Below are positions 1 through 10,400 of a DNA stretch of 57,212 bases, one piece after another. Below the pieces are notes generated by a model that saw nothing but the letters and a program-made list of their open reading frames with translations, did not search any database and was not told the origin of the DNA. Origin of the DNA: Candidatus Woesearchaeota archaeon (GTDB lineage Archaea; Nanobdellota; Nanobdellia; Woesearchaeales; 21-14-0-10-32-9); NCBI GenBank assembly GCA_021736975.1, contig JAIPET010000007.1:1-57212 (forward strand). Reading direction: 5' to 3'. How positions within the stretch are numbered: position 1 is the first letter of the stretch; every line of letters starts with the position of its first letter. A program made the translations under genes and the position numbers.

Positions 1-63
1 GAAGAAATAGCAATAATAACAAAACCAGAAGAAAAAATAATATATAAATACAAATTAAAATAA
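1..63 (+). CDS. 3' end of an unidentified gene (partial)
   Basis: An open frame runs from the left edge to a TAA at 61-63 and gives 20 residues ending in YKYKLK. It lies four bases before the next gene in the same direction, so the two are probably co-transcribed. The fragment is too short to identify, and the rest lies outside the window. Confidence 0.5.
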   Translation, partial: EEIAIITKPEEKIIYKYKLK

Positions 64-67
64 AAAA

Positions 68-706
68 ATGAAAGCAATAATATTTGACATGGACGGCGTA
101 CTAATAGACAGCATATCTCAACACACAAAAGCATGGCATAAAGCACTTGCTAATAATGGACTTAATGAATCTAAAGAAAAACTAGCACTCTTAGAAGGAA
201 TGAATTACAAAGACTCAATAGAAATATTATCAAAAAAACACAACATAAAATTTACAGATAAACAAAAGAAAAAAATTGTAGCTGAAAAAAATATAGAATT
301 TGAAAAAATATACAAATTAAAAATATATTCTGTAAAACAAATTCTAAAAAAAACAAAAAAACAAAACATAAAATTAGCTATAGTAACCGGTGCACACAAA
401 GAATTTGCACAAAAAACAATAAACGAAAATTTCCCAAACATATTTGATTTTATAATAACTGGAGACGACACAAAAAAAGGAAAACCATCACCACAACCAT
501 ATAATGCAGCACTAAAAAAATTAAAAATCAAACCAAACGAAGCAATCGTAATAGAAAATGCGCCACTAGGAATACAAAGCGCAAAAAATGCAGGAATAAA
601 AGTTATAGCACTAGAAACAACACTCTCCAAAAAATATTTAGAAGACGCAGACATAATTCTAAAAAATCACAAAGAACTAAAAGAATACCTAAAAAAAATC
701 AATTAA
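68..706 (+). CDS. HAD-superfamily hydrolase, beta-phosphoglucomutase-like
   Basis: This 212-residue protein has all four HAD motifs. Motif I is FDMDGVLIDS near the N-terminus (nucleophile and acid Asp), motif II is the Thr in IVTGAH, motif III is the Lys in KKGKPSP, and motif IV is ENAPLGIQSAKNAG. The helical cap between motifs I and II is that of subfamily IA, which includes beta-phosphoglucomutase and small sugar-phosphate phosphatases. The substrate cannot be read from the sequence. ATG 68 follows an upstream stop by four bases, suggesting an operon. Its last 8 bases overlap the convergent gene at 699-1430. Family assignment is firm; the specific reaction is not. Confidence 0.85.
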   Translation: MKAIIFDMDGVLIDSISQHTKAWHKALANNGLNESKEKLALLEGMNYKDSIEILSKKHNIKFTDKQKKKIVAEKNIEFEKIYKLKIYSVKQILKKTKKQNIKLAIVTGAHKEFAQKTINENFPNIFDFIITGDDTKKGKPSPQPYNAALKKLKIKPNEAIVIENAPLGIQSAKNAGIKVIALETTLSKKYLEDADIILKNHKELKEYLKKIN

Positions 707-1430
707 TAAATTTTTCAAGAGCCATATAAGCTTTTTTTGCAGCGAAATGAATTTCTTTATACTCATTATAAATATTTTTAAAAATTTCTGAATCACTTAA
801 ACTATTATGTTCCTTAAATAAATAAAACTCAGGATCTGTTGACTTGTAAATTTTCTCTGAAGAATCAGAAATCATCTTCCAAGCAACACCCCGAATTATA
901 ATATCATCAAACACATAAGATTCCAAACCAGAAAAATCTTCTTTAAACTCTCTAGCATATAAATTTTTTTCAATTTTATTAACTCGATAAACTTCGTTTA
1001 TAATTTTATTTTTGACAGCAGATAAAATTCCTGAGAAAAAAAAATCTTTAATAGAACTAGTATATTCTAACCACTTATCCTTAACATAATTTTCTAAATA
1101 AGAAGTGTCAGAATTTTTAAATCTAAAAACAACATCCTCCTCACCAATATCTTTATCAAAAAACAACATCATATTTTTTGAAAATTTAGCATGTTTCAAA
1201 TCATCAAAATCTTGTTTTTCTATATTTGGAAACGAAGTTAAATTTAACCACATATATTCATAATCAGAATTATTTAAAAACATGTTTTTGTTATCTATCT
1301 CAACATAACTTTCAATTAAATTAATTTCCTTAATAAAATTAAAATTCAAAAGTAATCCAGGACCCAAATTAAAGTTACCAGAATTATTATTTTCTAAAAG
1401 ATTATCAATAGCTAAATCAAACAAACCCAT
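699..1430 (-). CDS. hypothetical protein, no family recognised
   Basis: I do not recognise this 243-residue protein. The longer open frame begins at 1463, but a TATA-like TTTATATATTTA lies about 12-25 bases before the internal ATG at 1430, in what would be coding sequence for the longer form. I therefore place the start at 1430 (MGLFDLAIDN...), as a leaderless message. The protein looks soluble, mixed alpha/beta, rich in Asn, Asp and Phe, without a signal peptide or clear membrane segment. It converges on the HAD gene with an 8-base overlap. Confidence 0.6.
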   Translation of the reverse strand: MGLFDLAIDNLLENNNSGNFNLGPGLLLNFNFIKEINLIESYVEIDNKNMFLNNSDYEYMWLNLTSFPNIEKQDFDDLKHAKFSKNMMLFFDKDIGEEDVVFRFKNSDTSYLENYVKDKWLEYTSSIKDFFFSGILSAVKNKIINEVYRVNKIEKNLYAREFKEDFSGLESYVFDDIIIRGVAWKMISDSSEKIYKSTDPEFYLFKEHNSLSDSEIFKNIYNEYKEIHFAAKKAYMALEKFIN

Positions 1431-1517
1431 AATAAAAAAAAAACACGATAAATATATAAACATTTCTTTTATGAAACTACTTAAAAATAATAAAAATAAT
1501 TAATACTCAAGAGCTAC

Positions 1518-2831
1518 TCATGGAGTCCAACGAAGCATGGTTCTTGGGAAAGGAATCGCATCCTTAATCGTGTCAAGACCGCAAATCCAAGAAATAACTC
1601 GCTCAACACCAAAACCAAAACCTCCATGAGGAACAGAACCATATTTTCTCGTATCAAGATAAAAATCATACTGAGAAACATCTTCACCTTCCTCTTCAAG
1701 CTTTCTTTTAATCTCGCCTAAATCAGACTCACGCTCACTACCACCAATTATTTCACCATAACCTTCAGGAGCAATAAAATCAACTCCATGAACAACATCT
1801 TCTCTTTCAGGAGATTGCTTCATGTAAAATGCCTTAACAATTTTTGGATAATGCGTAACAAGTATTGGTGTATCATAAAGCTTGCTTAACTTGTCCTCTT
1901 CAATTGTTCTAAGATCTTTTCCCCATTCAACAGCCATATCACATTTGTCTTTCAAAATTACTAATGCCTCATCATAAGTCATCCTAGGAAATGGTTTTTC
2001 AACAGTAGGTCTAAGTTTTTCAGGATCTCTTTCAAGAATCTTTAACTCTTCAAGTCTTTCATCAAGAACTTTTTTAACAACAAATTTAATCAAAGCCTCA
2101 CCATAATCTTGAATATCTTTAAAAGTAGCCCAAGCAACCTCCATTTCAGCATGCCAATACTCAGTTAAATGCCTTGAAGTTTTGCTTTTCTCAGCTCTGA
2201 AACTTGGAGCAATAGTATAAATCTTCTCCAAAGCAAAAATTGCAGGTTCAGCATATAATTGCCAAGTTTGCGCTAAGAAAACTCCTTTCTTCCCAAAATA
2301 ATCAACATCAAAAAGACTAGAACCCCCTTCACATTGAACAGCTTGAAAAATAGGGGAATGATACTCATAAAAACCCTCACCCTTAAAATACTCATCAATA
2401 GCACCAAAAACAGTACTTCTTATCTTCATAATAGAAATCATTTTTCTACTTCTAAGCCATAAATGACGCTTATCAGCCAAAAACTCAGGGCTCTGATCTT
2501 TAGTAATTGGAAAAGTATCACTTTCACCAACAACTTCAAAATCACTTACTGAAATTTCAAAACCAGTAGGTGCACGCTCATCTTTTTTAATTTCACCAAC
2601 AATTTTCAATGAAGCCTCAACTTGAAGTTTAGTAGCTATCTCAAACTTTTCTTCACCAAGCTTTTCAAGCTCAATAACACACTGAATAATATCAGTAGAG
2701 TCACGAAGCACGATAAATTTAAGTTTCTTTGAACCACGTTCTCTATGAACCCAGCCCCTAATTGAAACAATGCCTTGACCTAACTTCATCGCATCCTTAA
2801 TTGATATAAATTTTGAATCTTTTTCTTCCAT
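1518..2831 (-). CDS. asnS: asparagine--tRNA ligase (class IIb AsnRS)
   Basis: This 437-residue enzyme charges tRNA-Asn. It has an N-terminal OB-fold anticodon-binding domain (roughly 20-105) and a class II catalytic core. Motif 2 region FRAEKSKTSRHLTEYWHAE and the C-terminal motif 3 GFGFGVERVISWICGL are clear. The sequence TEYWHAEME after motif 2 resembles archaeal AsnRS more than AspRS, which usually has TSIDVE-like residues there; this decides the call but is not absolute proof. ATG 2831 is preceded by a good Shine-Dalgarno AAGGTGAT at 2838-2845. The gene appears monocistronic. Confidence 0.82.
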   Translation of the reverse strand: MEEKDSKFISIKDAMKLGQGIVSIRGWVHRERGSKKLKFIVLRDSTDIIQCVIELEKLGEEKFEIATKLQVEASLKIVGEIKKDERAPTGFEISVSDFEVVGESDTFPITKDQSPEFLADKRHLWLRSRKMISIMKIRSTVFGAIDEYFKGEGFYEYHSPIFQAVQCEGGSSLFDVDYFGKKGVFLAQTWQLYAEPAIFALEKIYTIAPSFRAEKSKTSRHLTEYWHAEMEVAWATFKDIQDYGEALIKFVVKKVLDERLEELKILERDPEKLRPTVEKPFPRMTYDEALVILKDKCDMAVEWGKDLRTIEEDKLSKLYDTPILVTHYPKIVKAFYMKQSPEREDVVHGVDFIAPEGYGEIIGGSERESDLGEIKRKLEEEGEDVSQYDFYLDTRKYGSVPHGGFGFGVERVISWICGLDTIKDAIPFPRTMLRWTP

Positions 2832-3007
2832 TATTAATCACCTTATCTATTTTTTATTTTTTACTTTAATAATTAAAAAAGTTTTGATATTAAAATGCTA
2901 TCAGAGCAATTTATTTAAAATTACCCAAAAAAAGAATCAATTATTATTAACAAGATCAATAGAAATACAACTAATCAAATCAAATCCAAACTTTAATTTT
3001 ACCGATT

Positions 3008-3051
3008 TTGTTCTTGCCATAAAGAACAATAAAACCGCATTATTTATAAAT
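3008..3051 (+). promoter_or_regulatory. palindromic operator candidate and TATA box of the MFS gene
   Basis: An 8-bp perfect inverted repeat, TTGTTCTT, with a 6-base spacer GCCATA and then AAGAACAA, occupies 3008-3029. It lies just ahead of a TATA box TTTATAAAT at 3043-3051, about 25-30 bases before ATG 3074. The position immediately upstream of the BRE/TATA suits a dimeric regulator acting on the transporter gene. The rest of 2832-3007 holds only AT-rich sequence and the asnS ribosome-binding site. Confidence 0.4.
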
Positions 3052-3073
3052 ATTTTTACAAAAAACTAATAAT

Positions 3074-4246
3074 ATGCACGAAACAAACAATTTTATTCAC
3101 CATCTATTTCAAAAAAACATAAACGACATGTACATAATGCACTCAATAAGAGGTTTTGCAATATCTCTAATCGCAATATTCATACCAATATACATGTTGC
3201 AACAAGGTTTTTCTTTAATAAACGTATGCTGGTACATAGCAACAATATACTTTTTCCTAATACCCACATCGTATTTAGCAATGAAAATAGCATCAAAAAT
3301 AGGAATAAAAAAAGCATTTTGGATAAGTTTACCACTAACACTAATATTCATACTAACTTTAAATTATATGACAGCAATACAAACAATAATAGGAACAACC
3401 CTAACCATAATAATAATTTCAATAGTACAAGCAATGCAAGGATCAATGTACTGGATGCCATACCACACCGAATTCGTAAAATTTTCAAACCAAAAAAAAG
3501 GAGCAAAACAACTAGGAATAGCAAACATATTATCCTCCTTAACAAAAATAGCAGCGCCACTAATAGGAGCAATAACAATAGCGCAATTCTCATACCCCAT
3601 AATATTCATAACCGTAGCAATATTACTAATAATAGCATTCACACCAATGATATTTTCAAAAGACGACCACGAACCATTTAACTTTAAATTACAAAAATTC
3701 ACAACAAAAAGACTAAAAAATTACGTAATACCATACTTTGCAGAAGGACTATACCATCCAGCAGTCGCATTTTTTTGGCCAATACTACTATACTTTTTGT
3801 TCACAAGTTTGCCAAAAATGGGAGGCTTATACGTCGCATCAGATTTTGCATAGATAGCAGCAACATACTTTGTAAGCTTTCACTTAACAGACAAAAATAA
3901 ATTCAAAATACTACTAACAGTAACAGTATTTCACTCAATATCCCTAATAGGAAGAATATTAATAAAAACAATAGGCGGTGTATTTGCAATACAAAGTTTT
4001 GGAGGAATAACAGCACCACTATTCACAATACCCCTTCACAACTCATTTTACAACAAAGCAAAAAAAGAAAACAAAGCAGAACACATATTTTTCAGAGAAA
4101 CCTACTTAAACCTAGGAAGAATAGCAACAGCACTATTATTAATAATACTACTATTCATATATGAAAACGTAACCGCGCTAAGCATAGCAATAGTATTTAG
4201 CGCAATAGCACTACAATTATTAAATACACTTAGAAAAACCAAATGA
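3074..4246 (+). pseudogene. MFS-type transporter interrupted by one in-frame TAG
   Basis: The first 259 codons encode a multi-pass membrane protein of major-facilitator type ending at TAG 3851-3853. Reading on in the same frame gives another 130 codons of equally good hydrophobic segments (IAATYFVSF, LLTVTVFHSISLIGRILI, TALLLIILLFIY) to TGA 4244-4246. Together that is 390 codons, a normal MFS length, with no frameshift and no other stop. The break falls between transmembrane segments. TAG is used as an ordinary stop in the gene ending at 49438, so genome-wide recoding is unlikely. A recent nonsense mutation, strain polymorphism or assembly error explains it best; a functional half-transporter is possible but less likely. 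Substrate unknown. Confidence 0.7.
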
Positions 4247-4335
4247 AAAACATAAACAAAACACATTCATAAGAACAAAAACACATCAATTAAAAACATT
4301 TTAGAATAATAAAAATTAAAGAACATATATTTTAA

Positions 4336-4716
4336 TTATTTTTTTAATAATTTTCTATAGTAATTTTTATTTGACACAAATTTATTTGCATTTTTAAATG
4401 AAGCATTTTGAAGTTGGCTATATGTTTGATTTGTAGATTTATAGTTGTGTGTTTGTTTTTTATTATTTTTAGTATAATTTTCAGGTTTATCTTCTTGTGC
4501 TTGTTCAACAACTAATTCAATGTTAAATGTATCTTCACTCATACTTTTAGAATTAAATTTTTGTTTTTCATAGTATGGATCTAATACAGATTGTTTTTCA
4601 ATTTCTTTTTTATCAAAAAACCCTGGCGTATTAATAGGTTGAGGCTTAGAATATGCAAGCATATTTGCACTAGAAAATGCATATACTGTCAAAGGAATCA
4701 ATATTTTTTTCATCAT
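4336..4716 (-). CDS. small secreted protein, function unknown
   Basis: This protein of about 126 residues begins with a signal peptide (MMKKILIPLTVYAFSSANMLAYS) and continues as a hydrophilic, Asn/Gln/Lys-rich, probably disordered chain with many Tyr and Ser. The open frame could start at TTG 4722, but ATG 4716 or 4713 fits the signal peptide better. A TATA box TTTATATAG lies at about 4738-4747 on this strand, giving a nearly leaderless message. The gene is read on its own. It stands downstream of the RHS operon in the same direction, beyond the hairpin array, but has its own promoter. Confidence 0.6.
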   Translation of the reverse strand: MMKKILIPLTVYAFSSANMLAYSKPQPINTPGFFDKKEIEKQSVLDPYYEKQKFNSKSMSEDTFNIELVVEQAQEDKPENYTKNNKKQTHNYKSTNQTYSQLQNASFKNANKFVSNKNYYRKLLKK

Positions 4717-4885
4717 AATCAATTTATGCGCATTTAACTATATAAATCTTTCGTTTTTTAACTACTTAATAGTGATTAAAATATTTATGTTGAAGATACT
4801 AGGAGTATTTTATTTAAATAAATATAATATGAACTAAAACCTCAGAAAAAAATTAAATAATGAAAATCCTTGCTCCGAGTCTGCT

Positions 4886-5102
4886 CAGAAACAAAGTTTC
4901 CTGCATACAGAAAACGAAAAGTTTTCTTCGTGTATCTCCGCTCTAAATGCACAAACAAAAGTTTTTTAGCACACAGAAATTCAAAGAATTTCTTTTGTGC
5001 CAGAAACCACAGTTTCCGTGCGGGTTGGAGTACGACAAAATCAAAGATTTTGTGTACAATAAATGCAAAGCATTTATTCGTATTAAACCCCTTCCGCTAG
5101 CG
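4886..5102. repeat. tandem array of seven small hairpins with A-rich loops, mostly CAAAG
   Basis: This gene-free stretch (4723-5123) is markedly richer in G+C than its surroundings and is built of inverted repeats spaced about 20-45 bases. Examples are GAAAC-AAA-GTTTC (4888-4900), GAAAAC/GTTTTC (4910-4926), a weaker AAAC/GTTT (4953-4964), GAAATTC-AAA-GAATTTC with outer GCACA/TGTGC (4969-5000), GAAAC/GTTTC (5003-5016), ACAAAATC-AAA-GATTTTGT with outer GTAC/GTAC (5030-5057) and AATAAATGC-AAA-GCATTTATT (5058-5078). It ends with the palindrome CGCTAGCG (5095-5102). Four share a C-AAA-G apex with different stems. It begins 21 bases after the stop of the last RHS gene. An open frame crosses it but starts at TTG and looks non-coding. 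Role unknown. Confidence 0.7.
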
Positions 5103-5123
5103 CGCAATAACTAAAAAAAAGAA

Positions 5124-7454
5124 TTAAATTGTTTCTCCACCACTAACACAACCCTTAGTAAACAAATCACCATCCGCGGTAATCATAAGAACAGGACCAG
5201 TAGGACCCTTCAAAATAAAATCGCGATTATCAGTAGGCGCAACAGAACCTTGATAATAATTTAAAGCACCATTCAAAATAAGATTACCAGAACCATCAAA
5301 AGCAGCAACATCACCAGAAGAACCCCTAACTTTGAAAGACCTACCACTAGAAGTTGAAGCATCACCATTCTCAGTAATACCGCCAATAAGCTTCATATTA
5401 CCTCTATCATCAGCAATACCAACTACGGCGCCGCCAGTACCTTTAATGATGAAATGTCTATCAGCTGGATTCCAATTTTTAATTGTGCAAGCATCATCGA
5501 TATTTAACTCTTCAACATATTTATATAATAAAGTACCATCTAATTTATATACATAAATTTCTAGAGAATCTCCTAAAACATTTACTGTTCTTTTTCTTTG
5601 AACAGCTGTAGGAGAATAAGCATATGCACTATATTGACCATCACCCATTTCTATTTTTGCAACTCTCCCTAACTCATTATATTCGAATGAAACAATTGAA
5701 GAATCTACAGTATCTTCTATAGTAGAAACTTTTCCTCCAGGAAAATAATTAAAATTTTTGTTTTTAGCTGAAGAAAGTTTGTTTGAATCATCTTCATAAC
5801 TATAAGATTTAGCCACATCATCAAATTTAGTTTCCTTTATATTTCCAACATAACTATAATCAAATATTAAAGAAGACCATCCAGAACCAATATAATACTC
5901 ACCCACTTGATTAACTGTTTTTAATCTATCCAAATCATCATATATTAAATCCAAATAAACCCCTCTTTCATTGTTATTAATTTTTTCAGTATTACCAGAT
6001 TCATCATATTCATAAGATTCATCAAAATAAGTTGCACCATCTGAATTAACAGTATTTATTCTAGTAACTAAATCCCTTATATCATATTCATATTCTGTTG
6101 AAACAAAACCATAATCTATGGAAGATATTTGACCATTTGGCTTGTATTCTACAGAAATTTCGTTTGAAGGCTTATTTTCTAAAGATAATTTAACATTATC
6201 AATAAAAGAAGCTGACGATAAAGACATATGTTTAAAACTTAATTTTAAAAACTTTGAATTTGGAGGCGGATTTAAAATATCTAAATAAGAATCAAAAATA
6301 ACATCAGATAAATCAACGGAATCCTCAAAAATAACGTTTTCAAATTCATCCAACCATAATAATTTTAATTTAATATCTCCTTTATATTGAAATTCTAAAA
6401 GATAACTTTTAGTATTTCTAATAGGAATAACTTGAAAAATTTCAGAAGATAATCCTTTTAATTTTAATACCCTATTATCTGTCAACCCATTATATTTAAT
6501 AAAATTAGCTACCGAGCCAATTTTTGAATCCCAATAAAAAGGTTTGCTTCCATCAACAACATAATTAAAATCTCCATTCAAAACAAGATTATTAATATAA
6601 ACTTTTTTTGCTAATCTATTTTCATTAATTAAATAATTATAACTTAAACCATCCGGATCAATAATTCTTATCATATCTCCACGATCATTATAAGAATAAT
6701 CAACAACAAACGTATTCCTAACATTTAAATTAGAAACTTCATCCGTTTTTTCTAATTTAAAATCATCTAAATAAACATTATCTGCAAAGCCTCCTAAAGA
6801 AAAAAATGCAAAAACATCACAATATTCCGCATCACTATCTGTTTCAAAAATTAAATATTTTTGTGTCCAATCAGAAAAAGATCCTGAAACTCTTCTATTA
6901 GAACTATCAATATAAGAAAATAAATCATTATCTGAAGATCCTTGTTTTGAACAGTGAACATCAAATGAAAACTTATCAATATTGCTTCCTTTCACATATC
7001 CGCTAAAAACATATTTAGTATTAGGCATAACAAATATTTTAGAAGAACTAACACCACCATAACCATTAAAAGAAGGACGAGATATTTTTAAAGAATAACT
7101 TCCTGTTCTTGATTCTTCTTCAGAATATTCATGACTTATAGAAGATGCTACAGAACCATAAAAATTCCAATATGAAGCTGCATTACCAACATCAATTTCA
7201 AAACTCGGATTTAATAAATAATTGTTAAAATAATCTGTTAAAATAGTTCTTGAAGTTCTATAAGAAGTATCCCTTTCTAATAAAATAGATCCTTCGTCAT
7301 AATATGTGCCACATAACATATTTTCAGTAAATATTGTTTGATGATCGCATTCAGAACCATATAAATATTTTTCATACATTAAAGCGTGAACATTTAAAGA
7401 TAAAAAAACTACTAAAAATAAAACAGCTCCTGTTTTCACTATTTTTTTAATCAT
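5124..7454 (-). CDS. secreted YD-repeat (RHS) protein with carbohydrate-binding-like modules, last gene of the RHS operon
   Basis: This 776-residue protein has a signal peptide (MIKKIVKTGAVLFLVVFLSL). Two CBM_4_9-like beta-sandwich modules follow, at roughly 75-235 (NPSFEIDVGNAASYWNF...YLDDFKLE) and 290-425 (NGDFNYVVDGSKPFYWD...FIDNVKL). YD repeats lie around them: YSYNDRGDMIRIIDPDG, YEYDESGNTEKI, YDDLDRLKTV, FEYNELGRVAKIE. The shell-type sequence stops at YVYKLDGTLLYKY, just where a complete RHS protein would enter its core domain; that core is in the gene at 12740-14659. The C-terminus (about 660-776) instead holds three repeats of the pattern FxxKGxxGxVxxxxxxGNxxLxG, like surface adhesins and fibre proteins. 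Its start overlaps the previous gene by 8 bases. Confidence 0.8.
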   Translation of the reverse strand: MIKKIVKTGAVLFLVVFLSLNVHALMYEKYLYGSECDHQTIFTENMLCGTYYDEGSILLERDTSYRTSRTILTDYFNNYLLNPSFEIDVGNAASYWNFYGSVASSISHEYSEEESRTGSYSLKISRPSFNGYGGVSSSKIFVMPNTKYVFSGYVKGSNIDKFSFDVHCSKQGSSDNDLFSYIDSSNRRVSGSFSDWTQKYLIFETDSDAEYCDVFAFFSLGGFADNVYLDDFKLEKTDEVSNLNVRNTFVVDYSYNDRGDMIRIIDPDGLSYNYLINENRLAKKVYINNLVLNGDFNYVVDGSKPFYWDSKIGSVANFIKYNGLTDNRVLKLKGLSSEIFQVIPIRNTKSYLLEFQYKGDIKLKLLWLDEFENVIFEDSVDLSDVIFDSYLDILNPPPNSKFLKLSFKHMSLSSASFIDNVKLSLENKPSNEISVEYKPNGQISSIDYGFVSTEYEYDIRDLVTRINTVNSDGATYFDESYEYDESGNTEKINNNERGVYLDLIYDDLDRLKTVNQVGEYYIGSGWSSLIFDYSYVGNIKETKFDDVAKSYSYEDDSNKLSSAKNKNFNYFPGGKVSTIEDTVDSSIVSFEYNELGRVAKIEMGDGQYSAYAYSPTAVQRKRTVNVLGDSLEIYVYKLDGTLLYKYVEELNIDDACTIKNWNPADRHFIIKGTGGAVVGIADDRGNMKLIGGITENGDASTSSGRSFKVRGSSGDVAAFDGSGNLILNGALNYYQGSVAPTDNRDFILKGPTGPVLMITADGDLFTKGCVSGGETI

Positions 7455-10400
7455 TTAATATACCTTCATAAATTGCTTCTTTTAAATTTCCTAATGTATC
7501 AAAATCAAAATTTGCTGAATGATCAGGATATATTTTTTTTGTTACTTTACCCGTATCAAGATCATAAACAAAATCCGTCGTACCTTTATCTAAAACATCT
7601 ATTTCATCAATACCCCAAAAATCATAAGTTGCTTCACTAGAAGTTCTTCCATAAGGATCTATTATTTTTACTAACCTATTTTGAGTATCATATATGAAAT
7701 AAGAATGTAATTTAACCCGTTCACCAATTTTTTCAACTAAATGGATTGGTTTAGATTGTAAATTATAATAAACTTTTTTTGTAACTCCATTTGGTGCAAT
7801 AGATGTGACAACAGGAAGCCCGTCTTCAATAGAATATTTGAATTCAGTAAATGAACCATCAGGATAAACTTTTTTTATTAATCGTCCTTCAATAACATCT
7901 TCATAAACATATTTGATGCTTTTAGGAACTGAATTTAAAATATTTTTATCTGAAACGTAACTTCCAAAACTATCATAAATAAATGGTTTTGATACATTTA
8001 TTAAACCATGTAAAATAGAATAATCATAATTCACAATAGTGTAAAATCCATCCGCATTTTTTGATTGTTTTTGTAATACATCTCCTGATGCTGAAAAAAA
8101 CTCTATTTCTTGTTGATAATTGTTTTCACTAATTAAAGTTTCTGTAATTTTTTTAATTGGAACAGTATCATAATAAAAATATTTAACCACAGGATTTTCT
8201 GAAGTATCTTTATTATAAATTTCCAATATTCTTCCAGAAGGATCTCTAACGTAACTCACGCTTTGACTTTGATCGCCCCTATAAGAAACAACTTCCTTTA
8301 AAAATCCAGTAATTGGATCATAAATATTTTGAAAACTTGGTTTTGTAGGTGTTCCTTCAACAAAATTACCAGATAAATCAGTATACCATATTTTTATAAC
8401 CTTATCCCATTCATCATATTCCATATTTTTAATTAAACCATCAGAATTAATTGTTTTAATTAGTCTTCCTTGTGAATCATACTCATAATTCGTATTTATT
8501 TTAGAACCATCAGGCTTAACGCTAGCTGTTGATTTAAGAACATATTTATTATTTATTTTTTCATATTCAAAATTATTTTCTGAAATAATATTTCCTGAAT
8601 CATCACTTTTTTTATTCTTACTATGTAATCCAAATACGTGTTCCTTATCATATTTTAAATCAGATTTTATATTTGTTTGTGTATTAATCGCATTTTTAGT
8701 TTCAGTTATAATTTTTGATTCTTGTAAATTTAAATCATTATCATAATTTAAAACCCTATTTTTTGTAGTTAAAAAACCACCTCTATAAAAATTATAATCT
8801 TCAAATAAAACATAATTTTTAATTTCCTCACCTGAAGAATCAGACATTGTTGTTATCATAGTATTTTTTTCAGGAACTAAAAATCCTGCAGATAAACCTG
8901 TAAAAGATTTAGGATAAGCAAAAATATAAGAACTATTAACTCTTGCATTCCCCATTCTTATTAACGCAGCATCAATTGCATCAAAATCTCTTCTTATATC
9001 TTTATCATAAAAAGGCGTATCAATAATAGTTCTATAGTTTACTCCTCTTGTCCAAGATCTACTTATTCCTGCAGCAGCGCCCATTTTTTCGGGATTTGTT
9101 TCTTTTAATTCTCTAACCGAACCTGTTAAAATATTATGCTCCACACACTGAACAGTGTCTAATTCTGAACTATCAAATATTCTATAAACTCCGCATTTAC
9201 AATCAGCATTATTTTTTAAATTAGTATTTAAAGGACAATTTGGAACTCCTATTAAAATATTAGCACAAGACTCTGATTCTGGATTATAACCTTGATCACT
9301 AGATGATGATACAGACATACTGTTAAAATCTAAAAAAGGATGTCCTGGATTTTGAGAATCTTCATTTACAGCACAAGAATACTGTTCCTTACCATAGTTA
9401 TACTCACTATACTTTAATTTTAAAATTTCATCATACATAAAATTTTTAGTACAAGAAGTTCCTTTTGGAACTACAGATCCAAATGGAATATTATCTGGAC
9501 CTGAAATAGAATCAGGACCCATAGAATCACATTCAACAAAAAATTTTCCAATTGTTGCAGAACAACACTTTAAGTTATTGTCTTGAACTCCAATAGCCTT
9601 AGAATACCTATCCATTAAAAAACCAACATTATAATCATTAACATCAAAATCTATTAGGCCTTGAGTATTTTCTGGTGTTGATGCAATAGTTGAAAAATAA
9701 TTTTTAATATTCCCAAAACTAACATAATCTGCATCATCCAAAGAAAACGCAGTTTCAGTTTCTCCATATAAAACGCTTCCACTAACATAAGTAGTACCTC
9801 TATGACTTCTTTTTCTTAAATCCTCTTCATCCATATACCCTGCAGATTTTACAGGAACAACATTTAATGTTCCTTCATCATACACATTTCGTTCATATAA
9901 CTTACCAATTAAAGGATCGGTTCTTATCGTAACTGCAACTCTTGCACCCCCACCATAATTGTTTGAGTTATAATCTAAAAAATTATAATAATTATCTATA
10001 TCACCTCTACTATATTTCCAAGTATCAGTTGCTAATCTAAAATCATAACTTAAACCTGTAGGTGTCGTGATAGAATTTAACATCCAATTAGTTTCATAAT
10101 CTGGAAAATAAACAGGATCTAAAAATGTCGAATATGCATCTGCATCACCTCCAACAAAGTATCCTTGGGCATTAGTAGGTGAATTTGCATATAATAAAGG
10201 ATTAAATTTTATATTTTCTCCATGATCTGCTTTTGCTTTCTTCATAAGGCTTGTTTCTGGTTTGTAAAAAAACATTCCAAACGAATCAACCATATACTTA
10301 AAAGGAATGCATCTTTTTCTAACAGATCCATCACCATTCTTATCACCCACATCAGAACAAATTCCTGATAAAACCATAGACTCATAAACTCTCCCCTCTG

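Noticed and set aside
1514-1699. 61-codon minus-strand open frame inside asnS
   Set aside because: It is another frame of the synthetase gene with no independent signals.
2884-3069. 61-codon plus-strand open frame before the MFS gene
   Set aside because: It begins at TTG, contains the palindrome and TATA box of the next gene, and has no recognisable protein character.
3851-3853. TAG as pyrrolysine or recoded sense codon
   Set aside because: TAG ends the normal gene at 48953-49438 and no pyl genes or suppressor tRNA are in the window; a mutation or error is simpler.
4870-5100. 76-codon open frame across the hairpin array
   Set aside because: It starts at TTG without a promoter or ribosome-binding site, and its residues simply reflect the inverted repeats.
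4886-5102. CRISPR array
   Set aside because: The units are palindromes with different stems, not identical direct repeats with unique spacers, and no cas genes are nearby.
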